Positions 1 to 12,144 of a DNA stretch of 64,000 nucleotides are shown here, piece after piece. The notes under the pieces are model-generated. The model was not told where the DNA came from. It saw only the letters and a list, made by a program, of their open reading frames with translations, and ran no database searches. How positions within the stretch are numbered: position 1 is the first letter of the stretch; each line of letters begins with the position of its first letter. The position numbers and the translations under genes were made by a program. Source of the DNA: Hypomesus transpacificus (lineage: Eukaryota > Chordata > Actinopteri > Osmeriformes > Osmeridae); assembly GCF_021917145.1 (NCBI RefSeq), contig NC_061073.1:2631673-2695672 (forward strand). The letters are read 5' to 3'.

Positions 1-234
1 TTCCGTGTCTACACTGGCACAGGTACCAAACTAAACCTCACCTTAACTCTAACCCGGCACAGGTATGCCATAGCTTCTTAGCTCAAACACGCTAACCATT
101 AAATCCAACCACTAGCCTCACTGTAAACCCTACCCTGACACAGGTATACTCTGGCTACTCAGCTTAAACACCCTTTTGTCAAGGGGTAGGGGTTAGAGCA
201 TAGAGCACCAATTAACTGTGTGTGTGTCTCTCAG

Positions 235-399
235 GGCTGGGGTGGTTTAGGGTCGGAGGTGTTCCTCAGTCTTCCCTGTGTTCTGGGAGCTTCCGGCTCC
301 ACCAGGCTCGCTGGCGTGTCTCTGGCTCAGGATGAAGACGCCAAGCTGAGGGAAAGCGCAGCCTCCCTCTCCAACCTCATGGCACAGCTCAAGATATGA
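235..399 (+). CDS. uevld: uevld-like, last coding exon (C-terminal 54 residues)
   Basis: A polypyrimidine stretch and AG at 231-234 precede an open exon in phase 0 that ends in TGA at 397-399. It reads GWGGLGSEVFLSLPCVLG and ends SLSNLMAQLKI. The EVFLSLPCVLG segment is the C-terminal strand/helix signature of the lactate/malate dehydrogenase fold. The ending (SAASLSNLMAQLKI) resembles the tail of UEVLD, a fusion of an inactive ubiquitin-E2-variant domain and an LDH-like domain, more than LDHA/LDHB, which end in ...KELQF. Only this exon is inside the window, so neither the UEV domain nor the dehydrogenase active site can be inspected. The gene runs towards usp6nl, tail to tail. An ordinary ldh paralogue is the main alternative. 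Confidence 0.7.
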   Translation, partial: GWGGLGSEVFLSLPCVLGASGSTRLAGVSLAQDEDAKLRESAASLSNLMAQLKI

Positions 400-1100
400 T
401 GTCATTTCCTTCTAATCTGCCTGCTGACAGGACTACCATCCAACTGGCATGCAGAGAAGATGTTAGTTTATCAGTCTGGCTTGGGAACAGGTGAAGATTT
501 TATTATAAGTGCCTCATCAACCAGTAGTTGGCATCTTAGGTATGGTTGAGTGTCTTACTTGAATATATCTTTGTCTATGGCTAAATAAGGTATGGTTACA
601 ATCATTATTTATTAAAAAGTAGCCTAATATTTAGCAAATGTCATCCATGAAGGGTATTTATATTGTGTTTCTATGCAGACTGTTTACGGTTTAACACTCC
701 ATTACCGAAAGGCAAGTCTCCTACTTCCTGCTGTAACAGACTGATAGATGATAGAACATATTCAGTGTAAATCGAGAATGCATGTTTAATACATGTGAAA
801 GCACAGTGGTACACTGCTTTTAACCAAAAGTGTGAATTGTCAGAAATATAATATTCAGTCTGTAGTTAGTACAGGGTACTGGTGAAATGGTTACAGCTGG
901 TTCAATCATATTAAACTTTTTGTTTGCACTTAAACACTGTTAACCCTGCATTTTGCCTTGAGAAGTGCCTTGATGTATGATATGCCTTAACTGAAATTAT
1001 ATCCATACCTCTGTTGTAAATAAGGTGGAATTAAACAAATGGCATTTTACTGTGTTACTGATATAGTGTTCCACAAGAAATAAAGAAAACAGATGACAAA
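400..1100 (+). other. uevld: uevld-like 3' UTR (inferred)
   Basis: AT-rich non-coding sequence directly after the TGA at 399. Candidate poly(A) signals are ATTAAA at 910-915 and 1030-1035 and AATAAA at 1079-1084. The end point is inferred. The convergent usp6nl transcript must end between here and about 2.9 kb. Confidence 0.45.
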
Positions 1101-2982
1101 GTTCATTTTTAGAACACTTTTCTCAATATTGCTTAATGTATGGATTTTTCGCCTTGTTGGTCTTAGCTGGGAGGAATAGCACAGACAAGAAGAACCGTCC
1201 CAGATGCACCCCGACAATAAGGAACTGAATGTGCTACTGAATGTGCTCATGTCTGTTTGTTCCTCTTGAGCTTAACACCAACACGACGCACAACACGTCT
1301 ATGGACCTCACCACACATACGTCCACCGCTACTGCAAAGACATCTGACAGAAAATAACTGAATGGACCAAAAATACATGGCTGGTATTATATGTATATAA
1401 TTTAATAAATCAGTAACAGTTATAAATGTTTCCAACCGAAAATCCTTTGTCCTGTACAGTATGGCTCAACTTCCGATTCATACAAAACACCTCCCTCTGT
1501 GAATGCTGGGGTTTTCAACAGTTTTAGGTTCAGGGTTAGTCTTCTCACTTTCTCCACTAGGTGGTGCCACTGCTTTGAACAACAGCAGTCGTGGTAGTGG
1601 GACTTTGGAGTCTCCCCGTATTTATTTGTGCATTGTTTGTTTTCAAATTCTTTTGAAGAGCGTGACCTTTTTACGACTCCTGATGATCTACTAAGGTTCC
1701 CTCCCACAATGTGTTGTTTAGCTCGTCTTCGTACAGATATAAATCTTTATATAACTATTTACAGTACATTATTGCTTGTGAAGTCACATGCCTATCAAAC
1801 ACAAACCAGATTGAAACTCAAGAACGATATTGAAGGGTTGGAAAAGGTAATCACAGGGTAAACTGCTGACTCCAACACAAATGAATATACACTTAGATGG
1901 GACTCGGCCCTATATCTGTGAAACATGCTATTTACAGTACAACAGGTTCTATTGCACCATGGATGAGAGAGGGTGAAAGAGAGAGACAAGACCCTGCTGC
2001 TGGTCAACTCAAACACAAATTGTTGGTCTGCTGATAAACATAGATTTTCGAACAATAACTTAAATGCCAAAAGTTATTCGAGGCTTCACACAGGCCACAG
2101 TTGTGTGTGTGTGTGTATGTGTGTTTATCAACAGTGTGTAACGGGGTACTGAGTTGTGTGAGCCTGCTCACAGCCAACCACAATACAGTTTTGGTCTAAA
2201 GGAACATCAATGTAGCTTGCATGCTAACTAGAAAAGCCCTTGAGTTAGATGTTGAGGAAATCCTACAGCTGGGAAGACTGAGGAACCAACCTGTGATTGG
2301 TTAAGACACTGTCGTAACAGGAAGCGGGAAATGAAAGACCGGAAGGGCTTTGATGATGAAACGATTATTTTCGAATGCAGCAGTATTTTGAAAGGGGTTA
2401 CCACACCATCACTGAAAAAAAGATTCATGTTGTATCTTGATACTCAAACACACATATCACTACCAAGCACTCCCACACAAACAACAACATCCTTGCCTTT
2501 TGTGAGGCATACAAAAGTTTGGACCAGGGAACAATTCCACATGACCTTCAAATAAAGTTATGGAACATATATAAAAGTGTAATTGCCCTTAAAAAACACG
2601 AGAGAACACATCAAATGTTCGTACAAAGTATGAAAAAGCTTCATCAGGTCACAAGACCTGAAAAGACGAAGACATGGGACTGGCCATAAAACAGGCTCCT
2701 GTTCTTCATTTAGCAACAGGCTTGTCCAAATACTTTGAACGGGCCAATCGGATCCATTCCAAATGCTTCTTATCTGTGCTTAATGGATCTCGCCTGGAAA
2801 AAGGCAATCACCCTCAATAATGAAACCCTGACCCACCTGAAGACAAAAGTTGGTTTTAAAGCCATTTGACTCGAGCCTCTTTAAGAAATGTCTCATGATA
2901 GGTAACAGTGGTTGAGTTTGGCCCCGACGGCCTGGACCATGGCCCCCCAGCCTTCTACACCTAATAGTCCCTAACCTCCGCA
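1101..2982 (-). other. usp6nl: usp6nl 3' UTR / convergent intergenic DNA
   Basis: No coding signal. On the - strand, possible poly(A) signals are AATAAA (TTTATT on + at 1621-1626) and ATTAAA (TTTAAT on + at 1401-1406), which would give a usp6nl 3' UTR of about 1.4-1.6 kb. A short GT run lies at 2102-2123. The two convergent 3' ends may lie within a few hundred bases of each other. Confidence 0.35.
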
Positions 2983-4403
2983 CTAGAAGGTGACTGATTT
3001 GGGCAGTTGATGGCTTCCTGTGTGCATCCTGTAAAAGTCTGGGCTGGACTGAACGACCGGGACCCTTGGAGTCTGACCTGTGGGCGACCCGGGAAGGAGG
3101 GTGTGCCCCGGGTAGGCAGAGTGGCCCCTGGACGCTGGCTGGGGGTAGGCCTGGCTGGACGACGTGGCTCTGTGCGGGTCTGTGTGGAGGCGGGGGGCGC
3201 GCTGGAATGGGGTGATCCTGTCGGCAAAGCAGGGAGGAGGAGGGGGGATGATGGAGTCCCGGACCCAGCTGTTGTGCTCCTCGCAGTCTGGCTCCTGGGG
3301 GAGGGCGGGGAGGGCGCAGAACGAGGGTGGAGGAGGAGAGGGGGACGGAGGGAAGGCTCTCAGGTCGGGTGTCGGGAGGTAAACGGGCGGAGGCGGCAGG
3401 GGGTAGTCTGTGGGGTCATACTCCTGTATGGGCATGGGCGTTGGGAGTAGGCCTGTTTCCTGAGGACCGCAGGCCAGAGAAGGCTTCTGGGAAACGGCAG
3501 CGGCAGCCATCTCCCGCAGCCTGTCCACCTCCTCGTCAGCCTCAGAGAGGTTGTCGTATTGGGACGTGTTGGAGGGACGTCGGTCCCCCGCGGGCATCGG
3601 CACGGAGAGCGCAACGGGAAACTTGGTGGGCTTGGGGGGCAGCCTGGGGGGCGAGGAGGTGGCGCGGGGGAGGCGCGCCAGAGAAGATCGGGGCTCCTCT
3701 GGAATGAGGTCCAGGGACGTAGGCGGAGGGGGGCGCTGGCTGGGAAGGGGAACCCGAAGAGGCCGAACCTGTGGCCCCAGACAGGGAGCAGGAGGGGAGG
3801 TCGAGGGGTGAGGGGGATACGGCCCCGGACCGCTCCCCGTCTCCAGGCAGGGTACTCCAGGGTCCAAGGAGGCCAGACTGTCCTCCTCCCCGTAAAAGGG
3901 AGGTGGAGGCGGCAGGTCTGGAAGCTCCAGGGCCTCGGCCTCAGGCTGCATCGCAGGCACACCCAGGGCAGGGGGCTCGTAAGGCGGGGGCCAGTCCTCT
4001 GGCTGTCCCTTGGGCTCCACACCCCCAGGCTTGACTTCACGGCCGTGGTCCCCGTCCCTAGGTCGGCTCCCGTCTCCAGGGACGCCCCGACACCTCTCGC
4101 CCCCTTTCCTTAGCCCCCCGACCCCCGCATGGGACTTGTCCTCAGCTCTGGGCGGTGGGGGAGGGGGGACGGCTCGGTACAGTTTGGGCTTCTCCGGGGG
4201 GAGGAGGGCCTGCTTGTGCACTGGAACTGGATCTGGGGATGGGGTGTCCTGGGGCTTCTCTGGTGAAGGGCTGCGGTCCGGGGTGAGGGTGTCTGGGTGC
4301 TGGGGCTGGTCCTGGGGCTCTGGAGGGGGCTCAGGCTGGAGGGGCATGAGCAGCACAGGCCTCTCCTCACCCAGGGGCATCTTGGGCAGCTCGTCTGACT
4401 TGG
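2983..4403 (-). CDS. usp6nl: usp6nl terminal exon: proline-rich tail
   Basis: Last exon of usp6nl. Its acceptor AG lies at 4405-4404, and it begins with the last two bases of an Ala codon completed from the previous exon's G. It encodes 473 residues, GC-rich and proline-rich, with several poly-Pro runs typical of SH3 ligands, a PPPY WW-type motif (in [10 protein letters not shown]) and the stop TAG at 2985-2983. Its base composition leaves long open frames on the opposite strand that are not genes. The region is probably disordered, and in mammals it holds the adaptor-binding part of the protein. Confidence 0.9.
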
Positions 4404-4765
4404 CTACGAATGGAGGGGAGGAAAGACGTGAAGAGGGTTTAGTGTTAACCTCTACGGAGCGCGAAAGACAGTCTAACAGGGGTGACTGTGCAATGTGAAG
4501 AATCGATCCACAATCCATTCAACAACTAGCCAGTTAGCGAGGGGCTTAGCCAGGTCCCAACAGAGGTGGTATCTGAGATGTGCTTGCTTTGTGACGTGCC
4601 TGGTCAACACTGTACAGACCGTTCCTTGACACTGACCACCAGAACACTTTAAGAACTCTGCCCTTCTGACCCCAGATCTTCTGCTGTACTTTTCTACACA
4701 CACAATTTGTATGTCGCTTGGGGTCAAATGGGAAAGGAATCAAATGCAAGAACGACTGAGAGAAA

Positions 4766-4802
<37 letters not shown>

Positions 4803-7800
4803 TAAGAGAGAGAGAGACACAGCGCTAAAGGTGACAGCCCCACCTGGTGGAGGGAGGTCCAGCCTCATCCTGCGGAGCTCCGTCATGGCGGCGAGCAGCT
4901 GCTCCACCACGCCGTCGTCGGGCAGTTGGAAGGACACGGCCAGGTCCTCCTGCAGGAACTCCCGCAGGTCCTCCAGGGGCAGCTTGAGCAGGCGCTCTGG
5001 TGACACCCCACCACGGCCAGGCAGCACAGGGACGCCACACAAGGGAAGAGAGAACCATTCGGGGAGTTCATTTGGTGAAAACAGAGAAGCATCATGTTAA
5101 GAGTAGAGTAGAGCAGGGCAGAGCATAGCAGAGTAAGGTAGAGTATATTAGAACAGATCATAGTAAAGTACAGTCAGATAGAGTAGAGCAGAGAAAAGTA
5201 GAGAAGAGTAGGGCAGAATAGAGTAGAGCAATACTTGATTGATCTCCGGGAGGAAATTGCACGTAAGCTGATGTATTGAGAGTCTTCAGCCAATCATCTT
5301 AGGCTCTCCATAGAGAGCATCCAATAAGGAGATGGGATTCCCCTTCTTCTCCATAGTAACCGGCAACATTATGTAAGCGAGGAAGATAGGAGCCAGCCAA
5401 CCGTGTGTGTGATGTAATGTAAATGTGTAGTTTGAGGGTGGTGTAAGGACTTACTCTTGTGTAGTTTGAGGGTGGTGTAGGGACTTACTCTTGTGTAGTT
5501 TGAGGGTGGTGTAGGGACTTACTCTTGTGTAGTTTGAGGGTGGTGTAGGGACTTACTCTTGTGTAGTTTGAGGGTGGTGTAGGGACTTACTCTTGTGTAG
5601 TTTGAGGGTGGTGTAAGGACTTACTCTTGTGAAGTTTGAGGGTGGTGTAGGGACTTACTCTTGTGTAGTTTGAGGGTGGTGTAGGGACTTACTCTTGTGT
5701 AGTTTGAGGGTGGTGTAGGGACTTACTCTTGTGTAGTTTGAGGGTGGTGTAAGGACTTACTCTTGTGTAGTTTGAGGGTGGTGTAAGGACTTACTCTTGT
5801 GTAGTTTGAGGGTGGTGTAGGGACTTACTCTTGTGTAGTTTGAGGGTGGTGTTAGGACTTACTCTTGTGTAGTTTGAGGGTGGTGTAGGGACTTACTCTT
5901 GTGTAGTTTGAGGGTGGTGTAGGGACTTACTCTTGTGTAGTTTGAGGGTGGTGTAGGGACTTACTCTTGTGTAGTTTGAGGGTGGTGTAGGGACTTACTC
6001 TTGTGTAGTTTGAGGGTGGTGTAGGGATTTACTCTTCTGTAGTTTGAGGGTGGTGTAGGGACTTACTCTTGTGTAGTTTGAGGGTGGTGTAGGGACTTAC
6101 TCTTGTGTAGTTTGAGGGTGGTGTAGGGACTTACTCTTGTGTAGTTTGAGGGTGGTGTAGGGACTTACTCTTGTGTAGTTTGAGGGTGGTGTAAGGACTT
6201 ACTCTTGTGTAGTTTGAGGGTGGTGTAGGGACTTACTCTTGTGTAGTTTGAGGGTGGTGTAGGGACTTACTCTTGTGTAGTTTGAGGGTGGTGTAGGGAC
6301 TTACTCTTGTGTAGTTTGAGGGTGGTGTAGGGACTTACTCTTGTGTAGTTTGAGGGTGGTGTAAGGACTTACTCTTGTGTAGTTTGAGGGTGGTGTAGGG
6401 ACTTACTCTTGTGTAGTTTGAGGGTGGTGTAGGGACTTACTCTTGTGTAGTTTGAGGGTGGTGTTAGGACTTACTCTTGTGTAGTTTGAGGGTGGTGTAG
6501 GGACTTACTCTTGTGTAGTTTGAGGGTGGTGTAGGGACTTACTCTTGTGTAGTTTGAGGGTGGTGTAGGGACTTACTCTTCTGTAGTTTGAGGGTGGTGT
6601 AGGGACTTACTCTTGTGTAGTTTGAGGGTGGTGTAGGGACTTACTCTTCTGTAGTTTGAGGGTGGTGTAGGGACTTACTCTTGTGTAGTTTGAGGGTGGT
6701 GTAGGGACTTACTCTTGTGTAGTTTGAGGGTGGTGTAGGGACTTACTCTTGTGTAGTTTGAGGGTGGTGTAGGCCATGGCGGTGAGGACCCTCTCCCCCT
6801 CCAGGATGTAGATGTCCCACAAACGCAGCGTCAAGGTGAACGGGGTCTGGGACAACCACACAAGACAAGAAAGAAAGAGACAGACAGACAGAGAGAGAGA
6901 GAGACCATCACATAAGAACTGTGAGTACACAGATGGTTAGGAGAATGTTTTCTCCATGACAAAAGAAAGGTGGCTTTAGAGAAGTGCTGTCTTACCCTGT
7001 CAATGAAACACTGCAGGAACCACTTGGTGGTATAAATGCCGGTAGACATCTGCTCCTTGTCCTTGAGAAGAGGGAGACAATAGAACGGAAAGGGTTTTAG
7101 AGGAAGCTTTTAACTATTCAATCATTCCCAGTGGTCCAAACACCTTGGACCCTGACGTCTCTAATGCTGTAACTCGGATGAGACGGTAGGAATTTCTATG
7201 TTACGTGCTAGGGAAAAGGTTTGTCAACCCTCTAGTCACTCATTGTGTAGTCACTCATTGTATTCTCAGGCCTTTACATATAGCTGTGCATTTCTAGTCT
7301 TTTATTATCTAGTACTATTTGCACTTGTTGTATGTCTAAATGTTAACGTATATACATTCATCTGTGGCATTTGACATTTTATTCAATTAGCAAATTATTT
7401 TATCCATTGCGACATACAAGTACAGTAAGTACAGCAGCAAAATCAGCTACCAGGCCCACCTCAGCTACCAAGCCCACATCATCTACCAGGCCCACCTCAT
7501 CTACCAGGCCCACCTCAGCTACCAGGCCCACCTCAGCTACCAGGCCCACCTCAGCTACCAGGCACGGTGAGCAATATTATAGTACCTCAGCAGAATCTTA
7601 CCATGTGCTTCTTGAGTTTGGGCAGCAGTTTGGAGAGGATCTGCTCATGGTGGGCCTGGTAGCGGTGCAGCTTAGGGAAACAAGGGATGAAGAAGCCTGA
7701 GAAAGAGAGAGAGACAGAGAGAGAGACAGACAGAGAGAGACAGACAGAGAGACACAGGAGTGAAGACGACTCCAATACCGTCCATGCTGTCAGCGACCCC

Positions 7801-10800
7801 TATTTCACTAGTAACAATGTATTTATTTTGCAGATGCTTTTATCCAAAGCGACCCAATTTCACCCGACCAAAACCCGGCGTGTGTATGTGTGTGGGGGGG
7901 GTGGGGGTGGCTTTGGTCGGCTGAAACTCCCCCTCTTTCCCCCCGTCCCTCCTCTCACCGTGCATGGCGTGCTTGGTGTTGGTGAGGAGCTGGGACAGCG
8001 CCCAGAAGGCGTCTTCCTCGTTGAGGTACATGAGCAGGATGGCCGCGATCTGACTCATGCCCTGGCAGTAGCTCACTTCCTGTGGGGGAGCAAGGCGGAG
8101 GAGCGCAGAACAGGGTTGTTATTGGTATTACTGTGATAACGTATGAACTTGGCGGCCCCTCTTGTCCGAGCAAGACACGGAGGGGGATTGGGACCGGCTA
8201 GCTGCGACCACTTGAATCACAGTCAAATGCTCGAACACATCGCCGGGTTTAAAGACGGCGGACGGGAATTTGGGTTTGCTCGTCCTCTGACTGACTTGTT
8301 CTGTTTACATCGATGGGCTCTGGCTGACACCAGAAAGACCAAACCTCAGAGATTGATGGAACTGGACTCTGCATCTTGGGGATAAGCTAAACATTCTCCG
8401 CCTCTCTTTCCAGCATTTCTTCCCCAGCCCTCTGCGTGCGTGACGGCTAAACGGGGATCCCTCTCCCGTCCCCCCCCCGCCTCCCTCTTTTCAGCTGACC
8501 CAGTTTCTGGGGGGGGGGCAGAGAAAGGAGGACAGCACATGGCCGTTTCCTCTGGCTCCAAAACCTCGACCATACAGGAACACACTACACCCCCCCCCCC
8601 CTGGCTGGGCAGGTGTGTGTGCGTGTTTGAGCACGTGTGTGTCCGTATGTACCATGTACGTGTGCAAAAGAATGCATGTACGTATACAGTGCCCTCCAAA
8701 AGTATTGGAACAGTGAGGCCAATTCCTTTATTTTTGCTGTAGACTGAAAACATTTGGGCTTGACATCAAACGATGAATGTGAAACCAGAGATCAACGTTT
8801 CAGCTTTTATTTCCAGGTATTTACATCAAGATCTGATGCACAAATTAGAAAATATCACCTTTTTGTTCGAACCCACCCATTTGTCACGTGAGCAAAAGTA
8901 TTGGAACATATGACTGACAGGTGTGTTTTGTTGCCCAGGTGTGTCCTATTACATACATTATTCAATCAATAAATACCACTGAATGTCTACACTCAGGTTC
9001 AGATTGGGTAAGATAGGTTTTGTCTATGCAGACTGTATTCAGAGGTGAAAACAACATGAAAACCGGAGCGCTGTCTTTGGGTGAAAAACAAGCAATTGTG
9101 AGTCTTAGAGAAGATGGAAAATCAATCAGAGCCATTGCAGAAACATTGGCCATAGCCAGTACAACCATTTGGAATGTCCTGAAGAAGAAGAAAACTACTG
9201 GTGTACTAAGTAACAGACGTCGAACAGGTAGACCAAGGAAAACATCAGCAGTTGATGACAGAAACATTGTGAGAGCTGTAAAGAAAGACCCTAAAACAAC
9301 TGTTAGTGAGATCAGCAACAACCTCCAGATGGCAGGAGTGAAGGTATCACTATCTACTGTTCGCAGAAGACTTCATGAACAAAAGTACAAGGGCTACACC
9401 AGAAGATGCAAACCACTCATTAGCAAGAAGAATAGGAAGGAATTTGCCAAAAAGTACAGAGATGAACCTCAAAAATTCTGGGACAAAGTTTTATGGACTG
9501 ATGAGACAAAGATTAACTTTTACCAAAGTGATGGAAAGGCTAAAGTTTGGAGAAAGAAAGGAACTGCTCATGATCCCAAACACACAAGCTCATCTGTGAA
9601 ACACGGTGGAGGTAATGTCATGGCTTGGGCTTGCATGGCTTCTTCTAGGACGGGCTCATTAATCTTCATTGAGGATGTAACACATGATGGCAGCAGCAAA
9701 ATGAACTCGGAAGTCTACAGAAACATTTTGTCTGCCAATTTAAGGAAAGATGCAACCAAACTGATTGGCAGAGCCTTCATCATGCAGCAAGATAACGACC
9801 CAAAACACACTGCCAAAACAACAAAGGAGTTCATCAGGGGCAAGAAATGGAAGGTATTAGACTGGCCAAGTCAATCTCCAGACTTAAACCCTATAGAGCA
9901 TGCATTTTACCTGCTTAAGAGGAGACTGAAGGGAGGAACCCCACAAAACAAACAACAACTGAAAGAGGCTGCAGTGAAAGCCTGGGAAAGCATCAAAAAG
10001 GAAGAATGCAAAAGTTTGGTGACGTCAATGGGTCACAGACTTGCTGCAGTTATTGAAAGCAAAGGATTTGCAACTAAATATTAAGTCTTATTCACTTAAA
10101 TATGTTTTAAGTATATCTGTTCCAATACTTTTGCTCACATGACAAATGGGTGGATTCAAACAAAATGTGATATTTTCTTAGTTGTGCATCAGATCCTGAT
10201 GTAAATACCTGGAAATAAAAGCTGAAACGTTGATCTCTGGTCTCACGTTCATTATTTGATGTCAAGCCCAAATGTTTTCAGTCTACAGCAAAAATAAAGG
10301 AATTCGCCTCACTGTTCCAATACTTATGGAGGGCACTGTATATATATGGGGGAAAACCGTGTGTGTACACGAGTGTGTCTCTGTGTTTATGTTGGGATGA
10401 GTACAACCCCCCCCCCCCCCCCCCACAGGCTTACTGAGCAGATGAAGTTCGTGACAACCATGACATGGCCATCCGGTCCCAACTGTCATCTCTCTGACCT
10501 CGGCGGACGAGGTCGTCTTCAACCCATGACCAGGAGAGGATCACGGGATTAAGGAGGGGGCACAGCTGCAGCTCAAGTACTGCTACGCGACTCGGTTGTT
10601 CAGGTGAGCCTGGCTGGGGGACTGGATACGAGTTTGATGGCGAAAGGGGGACGACTATCGATGTTCATGGCTTTCTCTTGGATTCAAAAGTGTACTGGCC
10701 GTCCTACATAGGCAGTCTCTGCCCCTGGGGAGGCCCGGCCCCCTCGCACGGCTCCTCCGACAGTTCCTGTCCTACATTTACATTTAGTCATTTAGCAGAC

Positions 10801-11406
10801 GCTCTTATCCAGAGCGACTTACAGTAAGTACAGGGACATTCCCCCCCGAGGCAAGTAGGGCGAAGTGCACAAGGACACAACGTCATTTGGCACGGCGGGG
10901 AATCGATCCGGCAACCTTCTGATTACAAGCCCGACTCCCTCACCGGTCAGCCATCTGTCCTCTGCGAACCTCCAACGTCAAGCTGAACTTCCTCCTCTCA
11001 GAGTTATGACGGCGTTGTGCCGAGGAACTGGAGTCCAGCGAGCCGTCCCATTGGTCTGGCTCGTGTGCAGTGTTGCTGTACATGCAGGCAGATCTGCCTC
11101 ATGAATAAGAGATTGCCCCTCCAGGCTGTCGTGTTGGTGGGAAGAGAGCGGCTGTGCTTGTTTGGTCCCCCCCTCCTGCATTGTAATCATACTCAGTACT
11201 TTGCTGTGTTGTGCAACTCGCCCAAGTGTGCGCGCACACACTCGCTGTCACAGATGCAGACACGCGCTCATGCTCACAGACGTAGACCTTCACACACACT
11301 CACCGTGTTGTAGACAGAGTAGGCCGCCAGCACATGAAACAGAGCCTGCTGCCTGTGGGGAGGGAGAGAAAGAAAGCGAGAGAGAGAGAGACGGAGAAAG
11401 AAAAAG

Positions 11407-11458
<52 letters not shown>

Positions 11459-12102
11459 CATCACGTTTATATTCAGTTCAACATGCAGGGATACCGGGTG
11501 CGTAACACAAGAGGAAATCCTTTGAAAAGATCCTATAACTTAATTTAGTCTTCGGAGGTGAACCCAGTCTTAGGTTATTGAAAGTGGGGGAAGGATTGTT
11601 ACGCAAATTTAAAAAAAAGCGTTGTTAACCGCGTGAGGAATGATTACTCATCCATGAGCCATCCAGTCCCTGCATGACCCCCATCCGGTAGGAGTTAAGG
11701 CACAGGATGTCAGGCAGAAACCAAGCTTCTCTCTGAACCTTTGTAGTATAACGTTGGAACCCAAAAGTCATCTGGAACACTGTACTGTGCTACAACTCCC
11801 TCAGAACCTCTGTACTGTACTCTAACCCACTCAGAACCTCTGTACTGTACTCTAACCCACTCAGAACCTCTGTACTGTACTCTAACCCACTCAGAACCTC
11901 TGTACTGTACTACAACTCCCTCAGAACCTCTGTACTGTACTCTAACCAACTCAGAACCTCTGTACTGTACTCTAACCCACTCAGGACTGTTCTACTACAC
12001 TGCTGTAATCAAAGTTGTCCTGGATATTCATCCACTCTACCCTTCATTATACTCCTCCCTGGCAGAGAGCTATCCTGCCACATCCATGTTCAGTTGATAA
12101 TG

Positions 12103-12144
<42 letters not shown>

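Noticed and set aside
3007..4498. Several long + strand frames opposite the usp6nl last exon
   Set aside because: Shadow frames of a GC-rich, proline-rich coding exon on the other strand. Predicted peptides are low-complexity Gly/Arg.
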